Below are positions 30,847-38,632 of a stretch of DNA of 53,689 nt, one piece after another. Each line of letters begins with the position of its first letter. The first letter of the stretch is position 1. Both the position numbers and the translations under genes were made by a program. A model generated the notes under the pieces. The model made no database searches. It saw nothing but the letters and a program-made list of their open reading frames with translations, and was not told where the DNA came from. Source of the DNA: Bacillota bacterium. Lineage in GTDB: Bacteria > Bacillota > Sulfobacillia > Sulfobacillales > Sulfobacillaceae. The stretch is from NCBI GenBank assembly GCA_021797515.1, contig JAJZZP010000188.1, positions 1 through 53,689 on the forward strand. Direction: 5' to 3'.

Positions 30847-31257
30847 ATGGTATGGCATCCTATTTGGACTGTCATCGCGATCATTCTCATCGTGGAACTT
30901 TTCACCCATGCCGATGATCTGGCCGCATTGCGCTGGCGTCCCATCCGCCTGCGAATCACGGCGACACCGGATTGCTCCCAGCCCATAAATCCCGGCAGTT
31001 TGGTTACGCTGACAGGGTCGGTAGCAAACCTGCCCCGGGGATATACACTCCAGTGGTGGATCAATGAAGAACTGCGATTTCAGTGGCCGGGAACTGCCGC
31101 GAAAATCAGTCTTATGCATCTCACGGAAACCACAGACTGCGCCGTCGTGCGGATAGTGCATGCGCAGACCGGGACGATGGCCGCCGAGTCCGATCCGATC
31201 CTGATCACATGGGCACAGCAGCCCCTAAAGGAGGAAGTGCATGCAAGCAGGCAATGA
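30847..31257 (+). CDS. Small membrane-anchored Ig-like protein
   Basis: This 136-aa protein has AAGGAGG before the ATG. One N-terminal transmembrane helix (about 5-20) is followed by a beta domain with two cysteines and LQWWINEELRFQW, reminiscent of the WW cores of the two preceding proteins. It overlaps the lysozyme gene by 17 bases. Probably part of the same surface assembly. Confidence 0.6.
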   Translation: MVWHPIWTVIAIILIVELFTHADDLAALRWRPIRLRITATPDCSQPINPGSLVTLTGSVANLPRGYTLQWWINEELRFQWPGTAAKISLMHLTETTDCAVVRIVHAQTGTMAAESDPILITWAQQPLKEEVHASRQ

Positions 31258-32071
31258 CACCAACGCTTTTCTGATTGATACGAATCAGTTTCAGGGCACC
31301 GAAAACTGGGCCCAAATTGCCGCCGCGAAAATCCACGGCATCCTGCCGGTGAAAGGGTCATTGATCCGCGCATCACAAGGGTTGACGCAAGACACGGCAC
31401 TGGTGAACGCAGCAACGGGTAGCACGGCACACGGCCTATGGCGTGGGTTCTATCATAGTGTGATCCCCCAAGGCACCTCCTATACGGCGGCGTCGGATAG
31501 TGCCCAAGCCCAAGCATCGTTCTTCGTCAAAGCTGTCGTCTCCGTCAAAGGTTGGACGGGTCGCTGCCTCAATCCGGGCGTCGACATCGAAGTCAATCCA
31601 TTCGGCCTCAGTACATCCCTCTACTGCTATTGGCTCGAACGGTTCCTCACGGGCGTAGAATCGGGACTCTCGGGATTCCCCCTAAAACCTATGCTCTATT
31701 TGAGCCCGAGCAAGTGGCAATCCCTACTAGGCGGCAGTACCACATTCCAATCCTATCCGCTATGGGTAGCCGATTGGGGCGTTTCCGAACCCCAGGACTT
31801 TGGTGGATGGACATGGTGGATGTGCTGGCAGTGGAGCGCCCCGGGCCCGTTAGCGGGAGTGCCAGGCAAGACAGACTTTGACGAGTGGCATACGCCGGAT
31901 CTGCCGGGCGAGATCATCGATCCTCAGGCTCCCGCCACTGCCGCGCCAACGTCCACGGGATCAGATGCTAGCCAACAGGTTGCGCTGGAAAGCCGACTGG
32001 ACGCGTTAGATCAGACGGTTCAGGCGTTAAAGGCAGCGCAAATGGCAGCAGGGAAGGCACTGAGTGGGTAG
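31241..32071 (+). CDS. GH25-type lysozyme (endolysin)
   Basis: This 276-aa protein has AAAGGAGGAAG before the ATG. It has the GH25 muramidase pattern: FLIDTNQFQG at the start, SLIRASQG, GFYHSVIP, GVDIEVNP with candidate catalytic Asp115/Glu117, LYLSPSKW, and WMCWQWSAPG. The last 45 residues form an Ala/Gln-rich coiled coil, perhaps for oligomerisation. No signal peptide. It should cleave the MurNAc-GlcNAc bond and is the likely lysis enzyme. The last 104 bases overlap the convergent serine recombinase gene. Confidence 0.8.
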   Translation: MQAGNDTNAFLIDTNQFQGTENWAQIAAAKIHGILPVKGSLIRASQGLTQDTALVNAATGSTAHGLWRGFYHSVIPQGTSYTAASDSAQAQASFFVKAVVSVKGWTGRCLNPGVDIEVNPFGLSTSLYCYWLERFLTGVESGLSGFPLKPMLYLSPSKWQSLLGGSTTFQSYPLWVADWGVSEPQDFGGWTWWMCWQWSAPGPLAGVPGKTDFDEWHTPDLPGEIIDPQAPATAAPTSTGSDASQQVALESRLDALDQTVQALKAAQMAAGKALSG

Positions 32072-33518
32072 CTCCCCACGTGATAACGATGGACCCATCT
32101 TGGTCCACAACAACGGCACGGCACACTTGCTGGATTTGTTGCCGTGCGCTCTGGATGTTGCCGCCTCGCTGAGCATCACGAACGGATTGCGCCAAGTCAT
32201 GCATAGCAGAGTGCGCAGCAGTGATGCAGGAATCCGGAATCGCTGTGTTGCTGCTCCTACTGATTGCCTCGCCATCCAAGCGCAGGCGGGACACGATGTC
32301 ACGGTATTCGGGTCCGCTTAGGGTACCGTCTAGCAGGCAGTCCTGAGCCCGCCGCAAGCGTTGGGCGATATACTGTCGATCCTGTGCAATTCGGCGGTGC
32401 TCCATAATCCATTGTTGCCATGCCGCATCGTATGGGATCCACACGGCGCAATCCTCAGCTTCCAAGGGTGATTGAGCCAGGCGATCAATCGCTTCGATTA
32501 CCCGTTGTTCAAGTTCTTTCTGCGCAATCGCCGTGCGGCGATCACAAGTGCCCTTGGTGATATAGCCCCGACAAACGTAGTGCCCTTTGTTGATGCTCAT
32601 GCTCATCCCACAGATACCACAACGGCAGAGTCCGGAAAACACCCGCGACACCGGCTGACTACGTGGCCCCAGTAGTGCCTTGTCCCGTATCCGGGATTGG
32701 ACCCGATCCCAGGTTTGCCGATCAATAATCGGCGGGTGGGTGTCCCGCCGAATCGAAGGCGCGTGTTTTGTCTGATGACTGTGGCCTCTCCTGTCGCGAA
32801 TAAAATGATACTTCTGATAGATGGTATCTCCACAATACGCCTCCCTGCGTAACATGTTTCCAATCGTTCGTGCGTCCCATGCTCCCACTAATCCACGCTG
32901 GGTTTTGACTTCCAGCGCATTGAGCCGCTTCGCAATGGCGCGTTGGCCGAGATCTTCATCCAGGTACCAGTGATAGACCTGTCGCACAATCGACGCTTCC
33001 CCAGGATCTATCCGCCAGATATCGCCGTGTGCTCTGTAGCCATAGGGGCGCTCCCCGTGGCGTTTCCCCGCCCGAAAACGCTCTTCCTGTCCGCCCCGAA
33101 CTTTCTGCGATAATTGACGGCGGAAATAATGCGCAAACATCGAGAGCATCATCATGCGGAGTTCACCTTCCGGCGTGGTGAGATCCAGCTGATCAGACAC
33201 CGACACAAAGCCGACGTGTTGCTCCTGCAACGTTTCAATAAACGTCAAGGTCGTCACCATATCCCGAGCCAAGCGGTCTAGTTCCGCTACCACTACGACA
33301 TCCATTTGTTCATACTGCACTCGGGATAAAATCTGTTGTAATTCCGTCTGGTTCGACCCGCCAGACTGCACGTATTCCACGGTGTCTCGTAGTTCCCATC
33401 CTTGCCGCTGGCAATACTCCGCAATGACTCGCCGCTGGTGTCCCAAAGAAAAATGACTGTCTCGCGCTTGCTCTGCTGTCGAAACACGGCAAATACCTAA
33501 CACTCGCAATGATGCCAT
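31968..33518 (-). CDS. Large serine recombinase (integrase)
   Basis: This 516-aa protein starts at ATG 33518 (MASLRVLG), preceded by GGGAGGACAGCAC. The N-terminal resolvase domain has the catalytic serine in CRVSTAEQ and the ELDRLARD motif. A recombinase domain with GERPYGYRA follows, then a zinc ribbon (CRCGICG and CRGYITKGTC) and a C-terminal coiled coil. This is the architecture of phage and ICE integrases acting on attP/attB. Its position at the right edge of the element, next to a truncated host-type gene, marks it as the probable integrase. Its 3' end overlaps the GH25 gene. Confidence 0.9.
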   Translation of the reverse strand: MASLRVLGICRVSTAEQARDSHFSLGHQRRVIAEYCQRQGWELRDTVEYVQSGGSNQTELQQILSRVQYEQMDVVVVAELDRLARDMVTTLTFIETLQEQHVGFVSVSDQLDLTTPEGELRMMMLSMFAHYFRRQLSQKVRGGQEERFRAGKRHGERPYGYRAHGDIWRIDPGEASIVRQVYHWYLDEDLGQRAIAKRLNALEVKTQRGLVGAWDARTIGNMLRREAYCGDTIYQKYHFIRDRRGHSHQTKHAPSIRRDTHPPIIDRQTWDRVQSRIRDKALLGPRSQPVSRVFSGLCRCGICGMSMSINKGHYVCRGYITKGTCDRRTAIAQKELEQRVIEAIDRLAQSPLEAEDCAVWIPYDAAWQQWIMEHRRIAQDRQYIAQRLRRAQDCLLDGTLSGPEYRDIVSRLRLDGEAISRSSNTAIPDSCITAAHSAMHDLAQSVRDAQRGGNIQSARQQIQQVCRAVVVDQDGSIVITWGATHSVPSLLPFALPLTPEPSDLTRPVGFPAQPVG

Positions 33519-33654
33519 GTGCTGTCCTCCCGATCCTTGGTATAATATTTGTAGCCAGAAGCGACCACGAAAGCCTGCCGTTGTCAAAAACAAGTCGCCG
33601 CCAGTTGCGCCTATTGTAGCGCGAAATTTCCGCTTGACAAGTGGTAACTCGTGT

Positions 33655-33789
33655 GGCAGTATTTAGGCATCCTCCTGCTGAGAGCATTACGATTATTATC
33701 CAAATCCCATTTTCGATAAACACGTTGCCCTCTTTTTGTTTCACTAACGCGGCGAGTCGCCCGCCCCAGAGTGCCAACCATAGTCTCAC
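33655..33789 (-). pseudogene. Truncated Flp-pilin-like gene
   Basis: The frame starts at GTG 33789 behind GGAGGAGATTAC. It reads a short N-terminal part, then KQKEGNVFIENGIW and a hydrophobic helix, the pattern of Flp/TadE-like pilin subunits. After roughly 45 codons the similarity stops and the frame runs into sequence upstream of the recombinase. The break may mark the element's right junction. The match is short, so the family call is tentative. Confidence 0.4.
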
Positions 33790-34123
33790 GTAATCTCCTC
33801 CTGTCTCCGATTCCCCACCTCCTAGGAGATGTGGTGACGTCAGGATAACGAAAAAGATTAGGAGAATTCCTGTCGAGTGGTCGACAGCACCTGATTCATG
33901 GGCCTACTAAACAAGACAATTCTGGAAACCCGACATCCCCCGACCCCTTTATCGACCGCTCTTGTCGGATCACCTCCTCGATGTCGAAACCAAGACCTGA
34001 CAAGCCTCGTATTTCGGTTTGAACCGAAGACGTTATGAGACCAAATTCCCCTATTGGCCTCTCTTAACAACCTGGTGCCTCACTATACCAAGGACTAAAG
34101 CGGATCCCTCTGTCAAGACAGGT
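33790..34123. other. Intergenic debris without recognised gene
   Basis: I see no supported gene. It contains an imperfect hairpin CCACCTCC/GGAGATGTGG (about 33816-33835) and a 7-bp inverted repeat TTCGGTT/AACCGAA (34012-34027). Short frames on both strands lack ribosome sites. Probably remains of insertion events. Confidence 0.5.
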
Positions 34124-34259
34124 TTGACCGGTTTTAGCTCTGAAGCATCGTAGCAGTCACTACGGTATGGCCATGCCGTTGCGCGGCTCGGGGCGCCTGT
34201 CGGCGAGAGGCGGAATTGAACAAAATTCACATTGGCCCATCCCGTTCTGTAAGAGGGGC
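34124..34259 (-). ncRNA. Possible tnpB right end / omega-RNA region
   Basis: Directly downstream of the tnpB remnant. On the minus strand it contains a CGTAG/CTACG hairpin, then GCTTCAGAGCTAAAACCGG and TCAA ending at about 34124. IS200/IS605-type right ends carry such structure and finish at TCAA, and they encode the guide RNA of TnpB. Family logic supports it; no homologue comparison was possible. Confidence 0.35.
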
Positions 34260-35750
34260 TCATGCATCATAATGTAGCGCACGCGAAAATACTCCGATAC
34301 CTTGCTGACCCTCACGTTTCAACGGTTCAAGTCCGCTGGCCCCGGTCCGTATCGGACAAAGCTCAGGGAAGAACCGTACCAACACGGACGCATTTAAGGG
34401 GTGTCCACCATTTTCGGCATGCGCGGTCAGGTATGTGGTCAACAAGGCTTGCAGATCGATCCCGTTTTGTGCGATGGTGGCCCCAATGGTCAGCACTGAC
34501 GCACGCGGCATTGTGGTCCGCATGATCCGTGTGTCCGCAGTCTTGGCAGACGAATTCGGCTTGGTTGAGCCGATTGTCCGGGTTGATGTGCCCACAGACG
34601 GCACATTCCTGCGAACTATACGCGGGCGGAACCAGCATGACGAGTTTCCCCGTTCGCAATGCTTTATAGCGGGTGAACGACACGACCTCGCCCCAGGCCG
34701 AAGACAAAATCGCACGATTGAGGCCCGCCTTCGCTTTCGCCTTATTAGGAAGAAATCCTCCAACCAGTGCAAAAGGAACGGATTACAAAGACCCGACGAC
34801 AGCGCAAAAAATGGCAGCGCCGGGCTTCCCGTAGGAAAAAAGGCTCCCGCGATCGCCAGAAAGCCTATCGGAAAGCCGCCCGGTATCAGCAATACGAAAA
34901 AACGTCCGACAGGACTCGACCTTCGGCATCTTTTTTGGCCTTGGGCCGTTTGGTCATGTGCTGAATTTTGAGATCCTCAAAGACATACAGGTCAGTGGAC
35001 TCATTGGCGACGAGTTGATGACTCGTTTGGTGCGCATAGGGTGTGCCCATCTGAGGTCATCAACGGCTTGGCCACGCCGCGATCTCCACCGAGCGTACGC
35101 TCGGCCAATTGATCCGGCGATAAATGCCGCAAATCTTCGACAATCTGCTCCACCGCGGCATCGGGTGTATTGCCAGGCAGAACGACGGTGGCATCCTCTG
35201 CTGCGAAGGACAACCCCCATTGGCCGCCTTCCACAGCAATGTGAATCGAGGACGGCACCTCATGGGGACGATGCGCGACATAAGGGATCACCCCGACCGG
35301 GTACTTCTTCGTGCCGAGGGTCAGCTGATACGATGCGATCGCCCCGATCGGCTCATCGATTGGCGGGAGGAACTGAAATAACTCGGAGGTGACCCAGACG
35401 GCTTGCCGTCCGGTTTTCTTCTTGATCTTCGGACGGCCTCCGAGCTTCTGAAAGAAGCGGCTGTACGCTTGGCGAAATTTGACAGCGCCATTGCGGAGAA
35501 TCTGCGAAGGCACCGCCCGGAGAAAGGGCGTCCGATCCGTAATAAACTGGCTGTACTGTTGATCCACGGGGATGGGCTCCCCCGCGGTCCCCACCATGCG
35601 CTGAGCAAATTGGCGAAAATAGCGATCCTCTTGCACTTTGGCGTTATAGATCAGCCGTTGGCAGCCAATCCACTGGAACAAGATCTGTTGCTGTTCTTGG
35701 TTAGGATAGAGGCGAAACTTGTAGCCGTTGAGCATCGCGAAACCCTCCAT
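34260..35750 (-). pseudogene. tnpB: Scrambled, frameshifted tnpB (IS200/IS605 RNA-guided nuclease family)
   Basis: The 5' part (35750 to about 35020) encodes a TnpB N-terminus (NGYKFRLYPNQ, then LGGDRGVAKPLMTSDG with the RuvC-I Asp). RuvC-II (VFEDLKIQHMTKRPK) lies at about 34985-34935 in a shifted frame. The piece expected before it (RRQRKKWQRRASRRKKG, KAYRKAARY) is instead on the plus strand at about 34767-34900, so it is inverted. The C-terminal part resumes on the minus strand (AKAGLNRAIL, zinc knuckles CAVCG and CQDCG, RuvC-III DHNAA), with another frameshift after NAA. The protein cannot be made intact. Confidence 0.8.
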
Positions 35751-35848
35751 TGAACATACGTTCTTTGTTAAGTATCACAGGATCTCATTCTTTATAGGCA
35801 CGTGATGTGTTAAGCAGACGAAAAAAACTTACGCGTCCTACGGACTTA

Positions 35849-35905
35849 CCCGCTTGACCCCCTCCCGGCTTCGCCAGGGAAGGGGAATGCGCGGCGTTGT
35901 GTTCA
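35849..35905. repeat. Hairpin repeat, copy 2 (IS200/IS605-end-like)
   Basis: This 57-bp stretch matches 94-152 in the same orientation. On the minus strand it reads TTGAACACAACGCCGCGCATT, then a stem CCCCTTCCCTGGC/GCCGGGAGGGG, then TCAAGCGGG. It joins directly onto the broken glycosyltransferase gene, so it marks the insertion edge. It could be the left-end hairpin of the tnpB element or a separate solo end. Confidence 0.65.
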
Positions 35906-36546
35906 ATTCCCTTTAAGGGCTCCAGATGCCCCAAAGTCGAGACCACCGGGAGAGAAGTCTCCAAGAAAGGATGCGGGACCGGGTGTTGAGCCTCGGATTG
36001 CCACTTTTGAATCGGCAACGGCACACCCACTTTGACAACACGATTTTTGTGAATCCCGTGATATTCCATCAAATCGGTGGTAGCAGCTTTGGACAAGGTG
36101 ATAATCCGACCAATTTTTGGGTATAAAGCATCAATCATCCGTCTCTGTCCACCTATGTTATGTTCCCCGCGCGCTTTTAAATATTCGGTTATCGGCATAT
36201 GCGCCACCATTATCAACGGCGCTCGCCCCATAATACCGTCCATTGCAATAACCGCTTTCAGTTCCAGATCCAGGTTTTGGCCTACAATGACACGGTGATA
36301 ACGATGATAAACACGATGCAAGACTCCCGATATTTGCCGTTTAGCGATAAACCGTCCTTGAATGGGGGGATCCAGCACGGTGGCCCCCTCGACAATTGAT
36401 AAAGCTCCCGGGTGACTCGGCGGGTATAATGGCAAAACATCCACCGCGATCCCGGATTCTATAAGCAGTGGCACTACCCATTGCATCAAAATGGTACCCG
36501 TCTCATGATCTAACGAATGTACTACCCAGACTACGCGCATGGTCAT
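35906..36546 (-). pseudogene. Glycosyltransferase (GT4/GT-B type), 3' half lost
   Basis: The frame starts at ATG 36546, six bases after the epimerase stop. About 213 codons match the N-terminal half of a GT-B transferase (VVWVVHSLDHETGT, SKAATTDLMEYHG, KVGVPLPI) up to VVSTLGHLEPLKGI, the linker to the donor-sugar domain. There the hairpin repeat at 35849-35905 begins and the frame runs on into unrelated residues (stop at about 35785). The nucleotide-sugar-binding half is missing, so it should be inactive. The missing half may lie beyond the left end of the window if the whole element inserted here. Confidence 0.75.
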
Positions 36547-36551
36547 CGGAG

Positions 36552-37469
36552 TTAGCGCCCTGTTTGTTGGAAATAATGCCAGGTTTCCTCAAGACCTTGT
36601 GCCAAAGGAGTCTGGGCACGAAATTCCCATTGTTCGGCCAGGGCGGTAGACAACAGGCTGTCGTGGATATCGCCAATGCGGGGTTCTGCTGTAAGATACC
36701 GGACATTTTGCCCGGAAACCGCTCCTAACACCTCGATAAGGTCCAAGACGCTGGTTGTGGTACCCGTGCTCACATTATACACAGCAGAAGGACCCGGATT
36801 GCCCAATCGATGCGCAAACGCCAGGGCTACGTCTTGCACTGCAATAAAATCTCGAGTTTGAGACCCGTCACCATGGACCGTGAGTGTGGTGCCCGAGGCC
36901 AATGCCTCGCAGAACATGGCCACCACCCCCCCTTCTCCTGCAGTGCGCTGCCGTGGACCGTAGACGTTGGCTAACCGCAGGGCAATGCCGATCATCTCAT
37001 GGGTGGTTGCCCAATGTAGAAGATATTGCTCGGCCGCCCATTTATTTAGGCCATAGAACGAAATTGGATGCGAAGGCCCCAACTCCCGCAGCGGCAACGC
37101 CGATACATCGCCGTAAACTGCAGCAGACGATGCCAGCCGAAATTCCCGAGCACCTAAAAAACTAGCTGTCTCTAGCATCGCCAACGTGCCCTGAAGATTC
37201 GTCCGAAGATCTTCCATCGGGTACGTCTCCGAGAAGGGCACACTAATTTGGGCTGCCAAGTGAATCACCGCGTCTACGGTGCCTACGTCATTTTTCCAGG
37301 TGTCAGGCAGCAAAATATCAGCGTCCAGAAATCTCGCCTCCGGGGGCACAAACGACCGCGTTCCGGTCGATAAGTTGTCAACCACTATCACCTGATCACC
37401 CCTAGCAACTAATGCAGCTGAAAGATGAGAGCCGATAAAACCTGCACCGCCAGTCACTAAAACTTTCAT
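36552..37469 (-). CDS. NAD-dependent sugar epimerase (UDP-glucose 4-epimerase-like)
   Basis: The 305-aa protein starts at ATG 37469 (MKVLVTGG) behind GAGGC; an in-frame upstream ATG is not supported. It is an extended short-chain dehydrogenase: NAD-binding GGAGFIGS at the N-terminus, DNLSTG, SSAAVYGD with the catalytic Ser/Thr region, and YGLNKWAAE with the Tyr-x3-Lys pair. It should interconvert nucleotide sugars (UDP-Glc/UDP-Gal or similar) to supply the exopolysaccharide transferases. It lies within the minus-strand cluster. Exact substrate is unknown. Confidence 0.8.
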   Translation of the reverse strand: MKVLVTGGAGFIGSHLSAALVARGDQVIVVDNLSTGTRSFVPPEARFLDADILLPDTWKNDVGTVDAVIHLAAQISVPFSETYPMEDLRTNLQGTLAMLETASFLGAREFRLASSAAVYGDVSALPLRELGPSHPISFYGLNKWAAEQYLLHWATTHEMIGIALRLANVYGPRQRTAGEGGVVAMFCEALASGTTLTVHGDGSQTRDFIAVQDVALAFAHRLGNPGPSAVYNVSTGTTTSVLDLIEVLGAVSGQNVRYLTAEPRIGDIHDSLLSTALAEQWEFRAQTPLAQGLEETWHYFQQTGR

Positions 37470-37482
37470 TATGCCTCGCTTT

Positions 37483-38583
37483 CTAGCGAACCAATCGGCT
37501 ATAAAGTGTGTGGTATTGTAACGCAACCCTCTTCCACGCAAAGTCCTCTGCCCGAGCCCTACCGCGAGCCGCCATTTTTTGGGCTAAGGAAGGACTATCT
37601 AATACCCGAGAGATTCCTTCCACCCATCCTTCTACCGACAACGGGTCCACCAAAACTCCGGCGTCTCCCACTACTTCCGTAACCGCCGCAATATTGCTCG
37701 CCACTACTGGAATACCAGTAGCCATCGCTTGCGCCGGACCTAATCCGAATCCCTCATAAGTACTGGGAAAGACAAAGAGGTCCGCCGTATGATAAAAAGC
37801 AGCCAACATGTCGCGGGAAATTGACGGCGTAAGCATGGCACATTTCTCCATATTCATCGATGCGACCCACCGAGCAACCTCTGGATGGTTCAACGCTCCG
37901 ACCAATATCAATTGCCCATCGCGCCGCTGACGGAAGATTTGATTCACCGCAGTCACCAAGGTTTGTACGTTTTTGCGACTATCATAGCCCCCAACATATA
38001 AAATCCGGGGATGCTTAAACAATCCAAATTCGCGCTCAACCAAATCCACGGCATCTGCCGACACCGGTTCGAAAAATTTCGGATGCACACCGTTAGGTAT
38101 CACGGTGACCTTAGCAGTCAGTTCTGGAAACAACTCTTGAACATCCCGCAAGGTGGCTTGAGAAATGGCAACCAAGTGGGTGGCCAAGGGCAGACGTCGC
38201 CGCACCATAGTGAAATAGGCCCGCTCGTGAAACCTTTTGTGGTAACCCTGCAAACGAAAGGGGATGAGATCATGAACCGTGACCACCGTAGGAACGGCAA
38301 GACGACGCGGAGGATGTGTCAGATAGGGGATATGGACCAGATTGACATCTTGGGGACACTTCATCAAGCCCAGATTCTCCCACCACCATTTTTTCCACCA
38401 ACTGCGGGATCTTTGATGAGGCAATCCCAGACACGGCTGATCTGGCATAATGGGTGACGTTCCCCTTCCCATAGAGACCACTGAAGTTCCCGCAAGGTGG
38501 AGACCCCATACCAGCCCTTCGGTATATTCTTCCGTGCCAGTGCGACACGATTCCATAATGGAAACATCCATCGCAATCTTCAT
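37483..38583 (-). CDS. GT4-family glycosyltransferase
   Basis: This 366-aa protein has GT-B fold features: N-terminal acceptor domain, VVTVHDLIPF, VIPNGVHPKFF linker, ILYVGGYDSRKN at the start of the donor domain, and FPSTYEGFGLGPAQAMATG, the E-x7-E-like donor site. No membrane segment. It transfers a sugar, likely mannose or similar by family habit, to a lipid-linked exopolysaccharide intermediate at the inner face of the membrane. Thirteen bases separate its stop from the epimerase start. Confidence 0.8.
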   Translation of the reverse strand: MKIAMDVSIMESCRTGTEEYTEGLVWGLHLAGTSVVSMGRGTSPIMPDQPCLGLPHQRSRSWWKKWWWENLGLMKCPQDVNLVHIPYLTHPPRRLAVPTVVTVHDLIPFRLQGYHKRFHERAYFTMVRRRLPLATHLVAISQATLRDVQELFPELTAKVTVIPNGVHPKFFEPVSADAVDLVEREFGLFKHPRILYVGGYDSRKNVQTLVTAVNQIFRQRRDGQLILVGALNHPEVARWVASMNMEKCAMLTPSISRDMLAAFYHTADLFVFPSTYEGFGLGPAQAMATGIPVVASNIAAVTEVVGDAGVLVDPLSVEGWVEGISRVLDSPSLAQKMAARGRARAEDFAWKRVALQYHTLYSRLVR

Positions 38584-38632
38584 GGGTTAATCTCGAAATC
38601 CCCTTTGCAAAATCAAATGGGATACCCTCCCC

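Noticed and set aside
381-32071. Ordinary tailed prophage
   Set aside because: No portal, terminase, HK97-type capsid, tape measure or baseplate-like protein could be recognised, although very divergent versions cannot be fully excluded.
34260-34892. A single 210-codon minus-strand gene
   Set aside because: Only its last part matches a TnpB C-terminus; the first part is the out-of-frame translation of other tnpB segments.
34435-34971. Plus-strand gene of about 178 codons
   Set aside because: It is antisense to tnpB; only the short piece near 34767-34900 is meaningful, as an inverted tnpB segment in another frame.
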